In this document: positions 44,001 through 51,498 of the stretch, piece after piece
Numbering within the stretch: the first letter of the stretch is position 1
How the letters are laid out: each line of letters begins with the position of its first letter
Origin: Mesorhizobium neociceri
Lineage (GTDB): Bacteria > Pseudomonadota > Alphaproteobacteria > Rhizobiales > Rhizobiaceae
Assembly: GCF_013520985.1 (NCBI RefSeq)
Contig: NZ_JACDTY010000001.1
Coordinates: forward strand, 310,001 to 374,000
Reading direction: 5' to 3'
Length of the DNA: 64,000 nucleotides
Notes under the pieces: model-generated
The model's database searches: none
Seen by the model: the letters and a program-made list of their open reading frames with translations, nothing else
What the model was told of the DNA's origin: nothing
Translations under genes and position numbers: made by a program

Positions 44001-47000
44001 AGCCCAATCAAGCTCGAGTTGCAGGGACTGTCGGTGAAGGCGGCGGGCCAGGCTGCGCAAGCGAAGCTCGATATCTCGGCGGTGCTGCCGTCGGTGGCGA
44101 CGAATTTCACCAAGGTCGAGGGCGTCGCGCTGGCGCTGCACTCCGATGCGTTCGATGTGAAAAGCCGAACCGGCCCGATCTCGGGCACGGTGACAGCGGA
44201 AAAGATCGGTCTCGACAATCCAACCATCGCGCCGCTGATTGCCGGCAAGATCACCGCCAAGGTCGCCGGCAGCCTGGCGGCGGATGCAATCACCATCGAC
44301 AGCGGCTCGGTGCAGGGCGCGGCACTCGACAGCGCCTTCAATGGCCGCGTCTCCTTCGCCGATGGAGCAATCGACCTCAACCTCAATGCCGATGCGCTGT
44401 CGGCGGCATTGCCGGCAGCGGCGCGTGGCGTGCTGGCCGAGCGGACGCAGCTTAGCGCCGCGCTGAAGCGCGATACGCAAGGCAATGTCAGTGCCAATCC
44501 GGTCAAGCTGGTATCGGGCGCGCTGACTGCCGACGGCCAGGCCAGCCTTGTCGACAACAAGCTCAGCGCCAACATCAAGGGCGCGTTGGCCGACATCTCG
44601 CTGCTGTCGGGGGATGCCAAGGGCGCCATCGCGTTCGCGCTCAACGCGCAAGGGCCTGTCATGGCGCCGGACCTGTCACTGACCGTGGACAGCGACCGGC
44701 TGCTGGTGGCGGAACGCGAAATCACCAGGCTGAAGCTGACGGCCACCGGCAAGGCCGATGCAGCCAATCCGGCGGCCAATGTGCAACTGACCGGCAATGT
44801 CGCGGGACAAGCGCTGCAAGGCAGTGCGGTGCTGGCCACAGCCGACGGCAAGAGCGCCATCAACGGCCTGTTGCTTTCGCTCGGCAAGAACAAGATTTCC
44901 GGCGACCTCGCGCTCGACGAGGCTTTCGTTCCGGTCGGCACCATCGCGCTCGACCTGCCCGATATCGGACCGCTGGCAGCGCTGGCGCTGGAAAAGGCCG
45001 AGGGCGACGTGCGCGGCACCATCGCCTTCTCCAAGACCGCCGACGGTCCCAACGTCGCCGTCAAGGCTTCGACGGCTTCGATCACGCGCGGTGACCTGCA
45101 GGCAAAGACGGTGTCGATCGATGCGCTGGTCGCCAACTATCTCGCCGGGCCGGTCATCTCAGGCAAAATCCGCGCCGACAACGTCATCTCCGGCGGCACC
45201 GCCATCAGCGGCATCGATGTCGACCTCAAGCGCGACGGCGACTGGACCGGCTTTTCCGGCGGCGCCACCGTCAAGGGCATTCCGGCAAAGGCCGCGGGCC
45301 GGGTGAAAGTGGCAGGCGGCACGACCACCATCGAACTCGCTTCCGGCCAGGCCACGGTGCAGGGCATCAAGGCCGCCATCGCGCAGGCCTCGACCGTCAG
45401 CATTGCCAATGGCACGACGACACTGGACAGGCTGGTGCTCAACCTCGGCGGTGGTACGGCTACGGTGACCGGCAAGGTCGGGCAGGCGCTCGACATCAAT
45501 GCCGCGCTGTCGAAGGTGCCGGCCTCGCTGGCCAACAGTTTCTCGCCGGGCCTCGATGCCGCCGGGTCGATTTCAGGGACCGTCAAGGTGACCGGCGCAC
45601 CGGCCAATCCGGCTGTTGCCTTCGACATCGACGCCGGCGGGGTGCAGACATCACAGACCCGTGGCGCCGGCCTCGGCGGCATGAACATCTCATCGTCGGG
45701 TACGTTCGCCGGCAAGAAACTCACCTTCAATGCCGATATCAGCGATGGCGCCGGGCTCGGCCTCAAGGGCGGTGGCAGCGTCACCACAGCGGGCACGCCG
45801 GCGCTGGTGCTCGACTTCAACGGCAAGGTGCCGTTTTCCTTCCTCGCCGCCAAGCTTGCCGCGCAAGGCCTGTCGCTGAGCGGCACGGCCAACGTCAATG
45901 TCCAGGTGCGCGGCCCGGCGACATCGCCCGTGATCGGCGGCACTGTCAGCACGTCCGGCGCCCGCCTGGTCGACGCGCGCTCGGGCCTTGCCGTCAACGA
46001 CATCGCCGCCGACGTTTCGATCGGCAATGGCGTCGCCCGGATCAACCGGCTGACCGGCACATTGTCGACACGCGGCAGCCTGTCGGCCAGCGGCACGGTC
46101 GGCATCAATCCGGCGCAAGGTTTTCCTGCTGACCTGTCGATCAAGCTGGTCGATGGCCGCTATACTGACGGGCGGGTGGTGACGGCCAATCTCGGCGGCG
46201 ACCTGACCATCAAGGGACCGCTCACCTCAGCGCCGGTGATTTCGGGCACCGTCAACCTTGCCAAGACCGTCATCACCGTTCCTGAGAAGCTGCCGGGCTC
46301 GCTGACGGCACTTGGTGTCAAGCACAAGAACGCGCCGGCCAGCGTGCGGGCGCAGGACAAGGCTTTGCGCCCCGCCACCGCGAGCGGCGGTGGCGGCAGC
46401 GGCCTCAACCTCGATGTCACGGTGAACGCGCCAAACCAGATATTCATCCAGGGCAGGGGTGTCGATGCCGAGCTCGGCGGTTCGCTCAGGCTGACCGGCC
46501 CAGCATCGTCGCCGCAAGCGGTCGGCACCTTCACCTTGCAGCGCGGGCGGCTGTCGATCCTCGGCAAGCGGCTGACCTTCACCGAAGGCACGGTCGGCTT
46601 TTCCGGCTCGCTGGTGCCCTACCTCAATTTGACCGCGACATCGACGACGACAAGCGCCACCGTGACCATCGTGGTGTCGGGCGAGGCGACCAATCCAAAA
46701 TTCACCTTCTCCTCGGTGCCGGCGCTGCCGGAGGACGAGGTGCTGGCGCAATTGATCTTCGGCCGTTCGATGTCGAACCTGTCGCCGCTGCAGATCGCCC
46801 AGCTGGCCGAGGCCGCGGGGCAGCTGGCCGGTGTCGGCGGCTCGACCTCGCTGCTCGAAAATTTGCGCAGCGCAATCGGCGTCGACGATCTGGATGTGAC
46901 CACCGACGACCAGGGCGGCACGGCCGTGTCGGCGGGCAAGTACCTCAACGACCGCACCTATGTGACGATTCAAAAGGGCGACAAGCCGGGATCGGGCAAG

Positions 47001-47102
47001 GCGACGATCGACCTCAATGTGGGGCGCGGCGTCAAGCTGCGTGGCGAGGCCAATGATGGCGGCGAGGCCAAGGGCGGCATTTTCTACGAGAGGGAATACT
47101 GA
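41055..47102 (+). CDS. tamB: Translocation and assembly module inner-membrane protein TamB, enlarged by internal duplication
   Basis: 2015 residues, against about 1260 in E. coli and often 1400-1600 in rhizobia. An N-terminal signal anchor (ILRLFFYTLLIVVAAAVGALVVL) is followed by a long beta-rich periplasmic region and the C-terminal DUF490 domain (LTFTEGTVGFSGSLVPYLN; LPEDEVLAQLIFGRSMSNLSP; ending FYEREY). The extra length is explained by two tandem modules of about 622 residues: GVDLKRDGDWTNFTGGATI and DVDLKRDGDWTGFSGGATV, like several other anchor pairs, are exactly 1866 bases apart. TamB forms a hydrophobic groove across the periplasm. It starts two bases after tamA, so the two are co-expressed. 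Confidence 0.92.
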   Translation: MKMFKRILRLFFYTLLIVVAAAVGALVVLTKTERGRENLAGIISSMASSADSKVTVSGIDGIWSGALTVDHVVLEDRNGAWLVARKVAVDWSPLALLSKNFSADRIAAERIELARLPVAGTEPSKSGSTGLPVSLDIKAIDLPQIALGQQLAGSGIAELAAKGSAKVDASPLAIETVLNVTRHDGKQGNVDANIHFAPADNKLDVDLKASEPADGIIANLLKLPGAPPVNIVVSGTGPLANWSGVGTFMVDGQIVTQLTGRHQQTDKGNRIEAMGDGSFEGFLPERFRSLFAGKTSFDFAGTATTAGGVDIERAAIESDAVHGTAAGMVDPKGASDLSVELAAKAEPVVINVGNAAQPIMVAINNVTARAFGDGKAPMIDAGASLVSVVAGGSQVNNLDARIHSDGFDIENRSGPVSVSLVAAGLKTDVATLAPLITGKLTASLAGTVSKDEISLDEGTLRSDALNAGLTAKVTLADLAMTMKMNADAVSTALPPQISSLLGERVRFSATATRDPQGSFAANSIELTSGSLSASGTASAQGSDIQADIKGKLGDVSVLSPLVGVPVAGGVDFALTASGARNAPDFSVSAESASLTASGRTVKDIKLTASGKADIVSPAANVSLTGSVDDQALAIKAALVTSDGKRSINGLSVALGDNKVSGDLALDDHFLPLGTLTISAPDIAPLASLAGQTAAGDIGGTVVFAKDGEAPTVTVNAASVSIARGDVAAKAITVSALIANYLNSPAISGTIKADSVTSGTTVVSGIGVDLKRDGDWTNFTGGATISGIPATAAGRAKIAGGTTSVEIASGEATVRGIKAAITEPSSLTIADGVTTIQRLVVDLGGGSVTLSGTAGQTLDLAANFSALPAALANDFSPGLDAAGTLDGTAQITGPSANPDVRFNAKLAGAETSQTRQAGLGPLDLDAAGSYSVAGGVVLDQATLSGEKISGKAAGTINPNGASDFALDLTSSGPSLPLTLGSTESPIKLELQGLSVKAAGQAAQAKLDISAVLPSVATNFTKVEGVALALHSDAFDVKSRTGPISGTVTAEKIGLDNPTIAPLIAGKITAKVAGSLAADAITIDSGSVQGAALDSAFNGRVSFADGAIDLNLNADALSAALPAAARGVLAERTQLSAALKRDTQGNVSANPVKLVSGALTADGQASLVDNKLSANIKGALADISLLSGDAKGAIAFALNAQGPVMAPDLSLTVDSDRLLVAEREITRLKLTATGKADAANPAANVQLTGNVAGQALQGSAVLATADGKSAINGLLLSLGKNKISGDLALDEAFVPVGTIALDLPDIGPLAALALEKAEGDVRGTIAFSKTADGPNVAVKASTASITRGDLQAKTVSIDALVANYLAGPVISGKIRADNVISGGTAISGIDVDLKRDGDWTGFSGGATVKGIPAKAAGRVKVAGGTTTIELASGQATVQGIKAAIAQASTVSIANGTTTLDRLVLNLGGGTATVTGKVGQALDINAALSKVPASLANSFSPGLDAAGSISGTVKVTGAPANPAVAFDIDAGGVQTSQTRGAGLGGMNISSSGTFAGKKLTFNADISDGAGLGLKGGGSVTTAGTPALVLDFNGKVPFSFLAAKLAAQGLSLSGTANVNVQVRGPATSPVIGGTVSTSGARLVDARSGLAVNDIAADVSIGNGVARINRLTGTLSTRGSLSASGTVGINPAQGFPADLSIKLVDGRYTDGRVVTANLGGDLTIKGPLTSAPVISGTVNLAKTVITVPEKLPGSLTALGVKHKNAPASVRAQDKALRPATASGGGGSGLNLDVTVNAPNQIFIQGRGVDAELGGSLRLTGPASSPQAVGTFTLQRGRLSILGKRLTFTEGTVGFSGSLVPYLNLTATSTTTSATVTIVVSGEATNPKFTFSSVPALPEDEVLAQLIFGRSMSNLSPLQIAQLAEAAGQLAGVGGSTSLLENLRSAIGVDDLDVTTDDQGGTAVSAGKYLNDRTYVTIQKGDKPGSGKATIDLNVGRGVKLRGEANDGGEAKGGIFYEREY
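41940..45680 (+). repeat. Tandem duplication inside tamB (period 1866 bases)
   Basis: Module 1 covers about 41940-43815 and module 2 about 43815-45680. Anchor codons at 43041 and 44907, and at 43290 and 45156, are both 1866 bases apart; earlier anchors at 42021 and 43899 are 1878 apart, showing a small indel. Protein similarity is moderate to high and DNA identity is visibly lower, so the duplication is old. Confidence 0.85.
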
Positions 47103-47305
47103 GCCTTCGGCCGGCCTTTGGCCTCACCGCGGTTTGAGGCTGGCACTGGGCAGGCCTGAGTAAATGTCTCAGTTTAATCGACAAAACGAGATTCTTGAGG
47201 AATCCGTCAGGCAGTAGCAAATTTGCGCCAAGACTGTCGTTATCGCGCGAACCGCTCCCTTTTCAAAGTTGCACATTCGCTAACATGTTCCCACTCCATG
47301 CCGCT

Positions 47306-47334
47306 TTGACATCGTGGCCTGGATGCGGAATGTT
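47306..47334 (+). promoter_or_regulatory. Possible promoter of the oligopeptide-type importer operon
   Basis: TTGACA (47306-47311) and AATGTT (47329-47334) are separated by 17 bases, 34 bases before the first start codon. The -35 box is consensus and the -10 box poor. The 265-base gap 47103-47367 contains no gene. Confidence 0.35.
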
Positions 47335-47367
47335 AAAAGGCGGAAAGCCAACAATGGGAGTTAAGTC

Positions 47368-49020
47368 ATGACAATTTACAAGAGTAATGGCGATCGCGTT
47401 CCGGATCACATCCTGGCCATGGCCGAAGAAGCCAAGGCAGGCAAGGTCGATCGCCGCGAATTCCTCGCCATGGCCAGCGTCTTTGGCGCGTCCACGGCGA
47501 TGGCATACGGCATGCTCGGCCTGGTAGATCCGACGCCGGCCAAGGCCGAAGAAGTTCAAGGCAAAAAGGGTGGCATCCTCAAGGTCGCACAGTGGATCAA
47601 GGATCCCAAGGACCCGCGCAAGTCCGACTGGTCGGAAATCGCCAATGCCGAGCGCCAGGCGCTCGAACCGCTGGTCAAGTACACGACCGAATACACGTTC
47701 CGCCCCTACCTGCTGGAGAGCTGGGACGTCAATGACGACGCCACGGAGTACACGCTGCATGTGCGCAAGGGCGTGACCTGGAACAATGGCGACGCCTTCA
47801 CCGCCGAGGACGTCATCTTCAACATTCGCCGCTGGGCCGACAAGAAGGCCGAGGGCAATTCGATGCCCGGCCGCCTCGGCACGCTGGTCAAGGACGACAA
47901 GCTCGACGAGAGTGCCGTGACCAAGGTCGACGACATGACCGTCAAGCTGAAGCTCGGCAAGCCGGACATCGCGCTGATCCCGAACATGTGCGACTATCCC
48001 GGCCTCATCGTTCACAAGAGCTTCGACGAGAAGGGCGGCGATTTCAAAGCCTGCCCGATCGGCACCGGTCCGTTCGAACTGGTGTCCTACGATGTCGGCC
48101 AGAAAGTGGTCTACAAGCGCCGCGAAGACAACAAGTGGTGGGACGGTGAAGTCTTCCTCGACGGCATCGAATTCGTCGACTACGGCACCGATCCGGCGGC
48201 CATGGTCAGCGCTTTCGAAGCTGGCGAAGTCCATACCAATTTCGAAACGTCGGCCGACTATGTGTCGATCCTCGACGGCATGGATCTGGTGAAGTCGGAA
48301 GTTGTTACCGCAGCCACCATCGTGTGCCGCACCAACATCAACAACAAGCCTTATGACAACCAGAAGGTTCGTCAGGCCTTGCAGCTCGGCGTCGACAACG
48401 CCGTGGTCCTCCAACTCGGTTACGGCAATGCCGGCACCGTCGCCGAGAACCACCATGTATGCGCGATCCACCCGGAATATTACGAACTGCCGAAGATCGC
48501 CCGCGATCCCGCCAAGGCCAAGGCTTTGATGGCCGAAGCCGGCCAGGCCGATTTCGAACATGAGCTGATCACGGTTGACGAGGACTGGCACAAGAATACC
48601 GGTGACGCCATCGCCGCGCAGCTGCGCGACGCGGGCATCAAAGTGAAGCGCACGGTGCTGCCGGGTTCGACGTTCTGGAACGACTGGACGAAGTACCCGC
48701 TGTCGATGACCAACTGGAACATGCGCCCGCTGGGCGTCCAGGTGCTGGCCATCGCATACCGCACCGGCGAAGCCTGGAACGAGGCCGCCTACTCGAATCC
48801 GGAGTGGGATGCCAAGCTCAACGCGGCGCTGTCGGTCGCCGACGCTACCAAGCGCAAGGAAATGATGAAGGATATCGAGCAGACGCTGCAGGATTCCGGC
48901 ATCATCATTCAGCCCTACTGGCGCAAGCTCTACAGCCATTCGGTCAAGGCGGTGCAGAACTACAAGATGCACCCGACCTACGAGCGCGACTACGGCAAGA
49001 TCTGGCTCGAACAGGCCTGA
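47368..49020 (+). CDS. Peptide-type ABC importer, periplasmic binding protein (SBP family 5), Tat-exported
   Basis: 550 residues. A twin-arginine signal is visible in [20 protein letters not shown]. The mature protein is a family-5 solute-binding protein ([88 protein letters not shown]). Such proteins bind peptides, opines, nickel chelates or glycosides, so the ligand cannot be named. GGGAG precedes the ATG. It heads an operon with two permeases and a fused ATPase. Tat export implies folding, perhaps with ligand or metal, before secretion. Confidence 0.9.
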   Translation: MTIYKSNGDRVPDHILAMAEEAKAGKVDRREFLAMASVFGASTAMAYGMLGLVDPTPAKAEEVQGKKGGILKVAQWIKDPKDPRKSDWSEIANAERQALEPLVKYTTEYTFRPYLLESWDVNDDATEYTLHVRKGVTWNNGDAFTAEDVIFNIRRWADKKAEGNSMPGRLGTLVKDDKLDESAVTKVDDMTVKLKLGKPDIALIPNMCDYPGLIVHKSFDEKGGDFKACPIGTGPFELVSYDVGQKVVYKRREDNKWWDGEVFLDGIEFVDYGTDPAAMVSAFEAGEVHTNFETSADYVSILDGMDLVKSEVVTAATIVCRTNINNKPYDNQKVRQALQLGVDNAVVLQLGYGNAGTVAENHHVCAIHPEYYELPKIARDPAKAKALMAEAGQADFEHELITVDEDWHKNTGDAIAAQLRDAGIKVKRTVLPGSTFWNDWTKYPLSMTNWNMRPLGVQVLAIAYRTGEAWNEAAYSNPEWDAKLNAALSVADATKRKEMMKDIEQTLQDSGIIIQPYWRKLYSHSVKAVQNYKMHPTYERDYGKIWLEQA

Positions 49021-49031
49021 TCGACCTGATC

Positions 49032-49058
49032 GGGGGAGAGGCGCTTCGCCTCTTCCCC
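49032..49058 (+). other. Intercistronic hairpin after the binding-protein gene
   Basis: Bases 49032-49043 (GGGGGAGAGGCG) pair with 49047-49058 (CGCCTCTTCCCC) to give a 12-bp stem with one G-U pair and a 3-base loop, 11 bases after the stop codon. There is no T-run. It probably stabilises the upstream message or attenuates transcription into the permease genes. Confidence 0.65.
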
Positions 49059-49246
49059 GTCACGCCTCGCATGATCCAGAACCGGAAGCCGGCGCAGCAT
49101 AGATCTGCGGACTTCTCGGGAAGGGCCACGCAATAAAACAGGGTTGATCGCATTCGAGGGCCGGTTTGAGGGCCAACTCTGCCGGCAACGGCAAAGCTGG
49201 TTTTCCAGGCTGGCTCCAACCCCAACCAGACCGGCAGGGGACCGCC

Positions 49247-50281
49247 ATGCTTTCTTTCGTAATCCGGCGTCTCGGCACCATGGCATTGACGATGCTGTGC
49301 CTGACGATGATCGTCTTCTTCCTGATCAACCTCGAGCCGAATTTGAAGAAGCTGGCGATCAGCCAGACTGAAATGCACACCTCTGCCGAGCAGCTCGAAA
49401 GCTGGCTGGTCAACCATGGCTACCGGCAGAACTTCTTCGTACGCTACGGCCAGTGGCTGGGCGTCCTGCCCAAGCAGCCGGTGACCGATCCGGCGACGGG
49501 CAAGCCGACGCAGCGTTTTTCCTTCTGCAATGACCCGCTGGAGCCGAAATTCTCCGGCGTCCTGGAAGGCGATTTCGGCTGTTCGACCAAGTTCAAGACC
49601 AACGTTGCGTCAAAGCTCTTCCCCGCACTCGGCGCCACCGGCATTCTGATGCTTTGCGTGCTGGCCGTGATGGTGCCGATATCGCTGCTGATCGGCATTT
49701 TGGCCGGCATGCGCGAGGGGTCACGAACAGATCGAACGCTGTCCGTCGCCTCGATCGCCTCGACGGCGACGCCCGAATATGTGTCGGGCGTCATCTTCAC
49801 CGTTATCTTCGCCTCCTGGCTCGGCTGGCTGAACGGTTCGGCCGCCTCGGCCAGCCAGGGTATCACCTTCTACAATTTCACCCTGCCGGTGATGACGCTG
49901 GCGATCTACGGCATCGGCTATATCGCCCGCATGACGCGCGCCTCGATGGTCGAGGTGATGACGCAGCAATATATCCGCACCGCCCGGCTGAAGGGGCTCT
50001 CTTTCGGCAGCGTCGTCGTCAAGCACGCGCTGCGCAATGCGCTGATCGCGCCGTTCACCGTCATCATGCTGCAATTCCCCTGGCTGCTCACCGGCGTCGT
50101 CATCGTCGAGGTGATGTTCCGCTATCAGGGCTTTGGCTACACGCTGGTCGAGGCCGCCGGGAACAACGACATCGACCTGCTGCTCGGCTGCTCGCTGGTC
50201 TCGGTGTTCATCGTGTTGATCACGCAGCTCATCTCGGATGTCGGCTACGCGTTCCTCAATCCGCGTATCAGAGTTCAATAG
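49247..50281 (+). CDS. Peptide-type ABC importer, permease 1 (DppB-like)
   Basis: 344 residues. The first helix (MLSFVIRRLGTMALTMLCLTMIVFFLI pattern) is followed by a long periplasmic loop of about 100 residues containing conserved cysteines (SFCNDPLEPKF; DFGCSTKF), then five further helices. The EAA loop is YIRTARLKGLSFGSVVVKHALRNALI and the family motif VIVEVMFRYQGFGYTLVEAA. AGGGGACC lies upstream of the ATG at 49247; the 27 earlier open codons are leader. It pairs with the next permease, 12 bases on. Confidence 0.9.
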   Translation: MLSFVIRRLGTMALTMLCLTMIVFFLINLEPNLKKLAISQTEMHTSAEQLESWLVNHGYRQNFFVRYGQWLGVLPKQPVTDPATGKPTQRFSFCNDPLEPKFSGVLEGDFGCSTKFKTNVASKLFPALGATGILMLCVLAVMVPISLLIGILAGMREGSRTDRTLSVASIASTATPEYVSGVIFTVIFASWLGWLNGSAASASQGITFYNFTLPVMTLAIYGIGYIARMTRASMVEVMTQQYIRTARLKGLSFGSVVVKHALRNALIAPFTVIMLQFPWLLTGVVIVEVMFRYQGFGYTLVEAAGNNDIDLLLGCSLVSVFIVLITQLISDVGYAFLNPRIRVQ

Positions 50282-50293
50282 GGGGCTGGGCAG

Positions 50294-51451
50294 ATGCAGG
50301 TCGAATATATCGGCGCCTTCAACATTGTGCTCGGCGTGATCGCACGTTTCTGGCCGGTCTGGCTGGGGCTCGCGTTGGTGATGGGGGCGAGCTTCAGCTA
50401 CAAGAAAAGGCTCGGCCTTTACGGCCAGCTGTTCGACAGCGGCGTCGGCATTGTCGGCGTCGGCATCTGCCTGTTCTGGCTGTTCACCGCGATCTTCGCG
50501 TCGACCGTCGCGCCCTTCGATCCGCTTTCCCAGGTGCCGATCATGAAGGACGCGCTGCCGGGCGGGATCGAGCCGATATCCAAGCTCATCTACTATTTCG
50601 GCGGCGACAAGCTCGCCCGCGATGTCTTCTCGCGCATGGTCTATGGCAGCCAGATCGTGCTGATCATCGCACCGGCGGCGACAGGGTTCGCACTGATGGT
50701 CGGCATCACGCTCGGCCTGCCCGCCGGCTATTACGGCGGCAGGATCGACACCGTGCTGTCCTTCCTGGCCAATCTGGTGCTGGCCTTCCCGGTCATCCTG
50801 CTGTTCTACCTGCTGGTGACGCCAGGCATCATGGACACGCCCATCCCCTATGCCATGGCCGGCCTGTTCTTCCTTTTCCCGATCATTTTCTTTTCCGTGC
50901 TGTTCTGGACCCGCTACAAGAACCGGCCGGACCGGCTCTACATATTGCTCGGGCTGACGCTGGTCCTTGGCGGCTGGGTCTATGCCGGCCTGGTGTTCGA
51001 TGCCGATCCGTTCAAGGTCATCCACATCGATCCCAACCAGCTCAACATCTTTGTGGCGGTGGTATTCGCCTCCAGCCCCGGCGTGTTCCGCATCGTGCGC
51101 GGCCTTGTGATGGACATCAAGACACGCGACTATGTGGCGGCGGCGCAGACACGCGGTGAATCGCCCTGGTACATCATGCTGTGGGAGATCCTGCCCAATG
51201 CGCGTGGACCGCTGATCGTCGATGCCTGCCTGCGCATCGGTTACACCACGATCCTGCTCGGCACGCTGGGGTATTTCGGTCTCGGCCTGGCGCCGGAGAG
51301 CCCGGACTGGGGCACCGCGATCAAGGATGCCAGCCGCCTGCTGCGCTCCTTCATCCACCCGGCGCTGCCGCCGACGATCGCGCTGATGTCGTTCGTGCTG
51401 GGACTGAACCTGCTCGCCGACTCGCTGCGCGAACAATCGATGAAAGACTGA
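50294..51451 (+). CDS. Peptide-type ABC importer, permease 2 (DppC-like, long form)
   Basis: 385 residues, longer than a usual DppC (about 300). It has an extra N-terminal hydrophobic region and an additional segment (about residues 205-265) with two predicted helices and the stretch VFDADPFKVIHIDPNQLN before the EAA loop. The conserved loop is IVRGLVMDIKTRDYVAAAQTRGESPWYIM-type and the end is LLADSLREQSM. It follows permease 1 and precedes the ATPase gene by 47 bases. Confidence 0.88.
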   Translation: MQVEYIGAFNIVLGVIARFWPVWLGLALVMGASFSYKKRLGLYGQLFDSGVGIVGVGICLFWLFTAIFASTVAPFDPLSQVPIMKDALPGGIEPISKLIYYFGGDKLARDVFSRMVYGSQIVLIIAPAATGFALMVGITLGLPAGYYGGRIDTVLSFLANLVLAFPVILLFYLLVTPGIMDTPIPYAMAGLFFLFPIIFFSVLFWTRYKNRPDRLYILLGLTLVLGGWVYAGLVFDADPFKVIHIDPNQLNIFVAVVFASSPGVFRIVRGLVMDIKTRDYVAAAQTRGESPWYIMLWEILPNARGPLIVDACLRIGYTTILLGTLGYFGLGLAPESPDWGTAIKDASRLLRSFIHPALPPTIALMSFVLGLNLLADSLREQSMKD

Positions 51452-51498
51452 TCTGCGGGTTTTGGCCCGGCGCATGAAAAATAGGATTGGAGCGACCC

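Noticed and set aside
47263..48972. 569-codon minus-strand open frame opposite the peptide-binding-protein gene
   Set aside because: Antisense to a well-supported Tat-exported binding protein.
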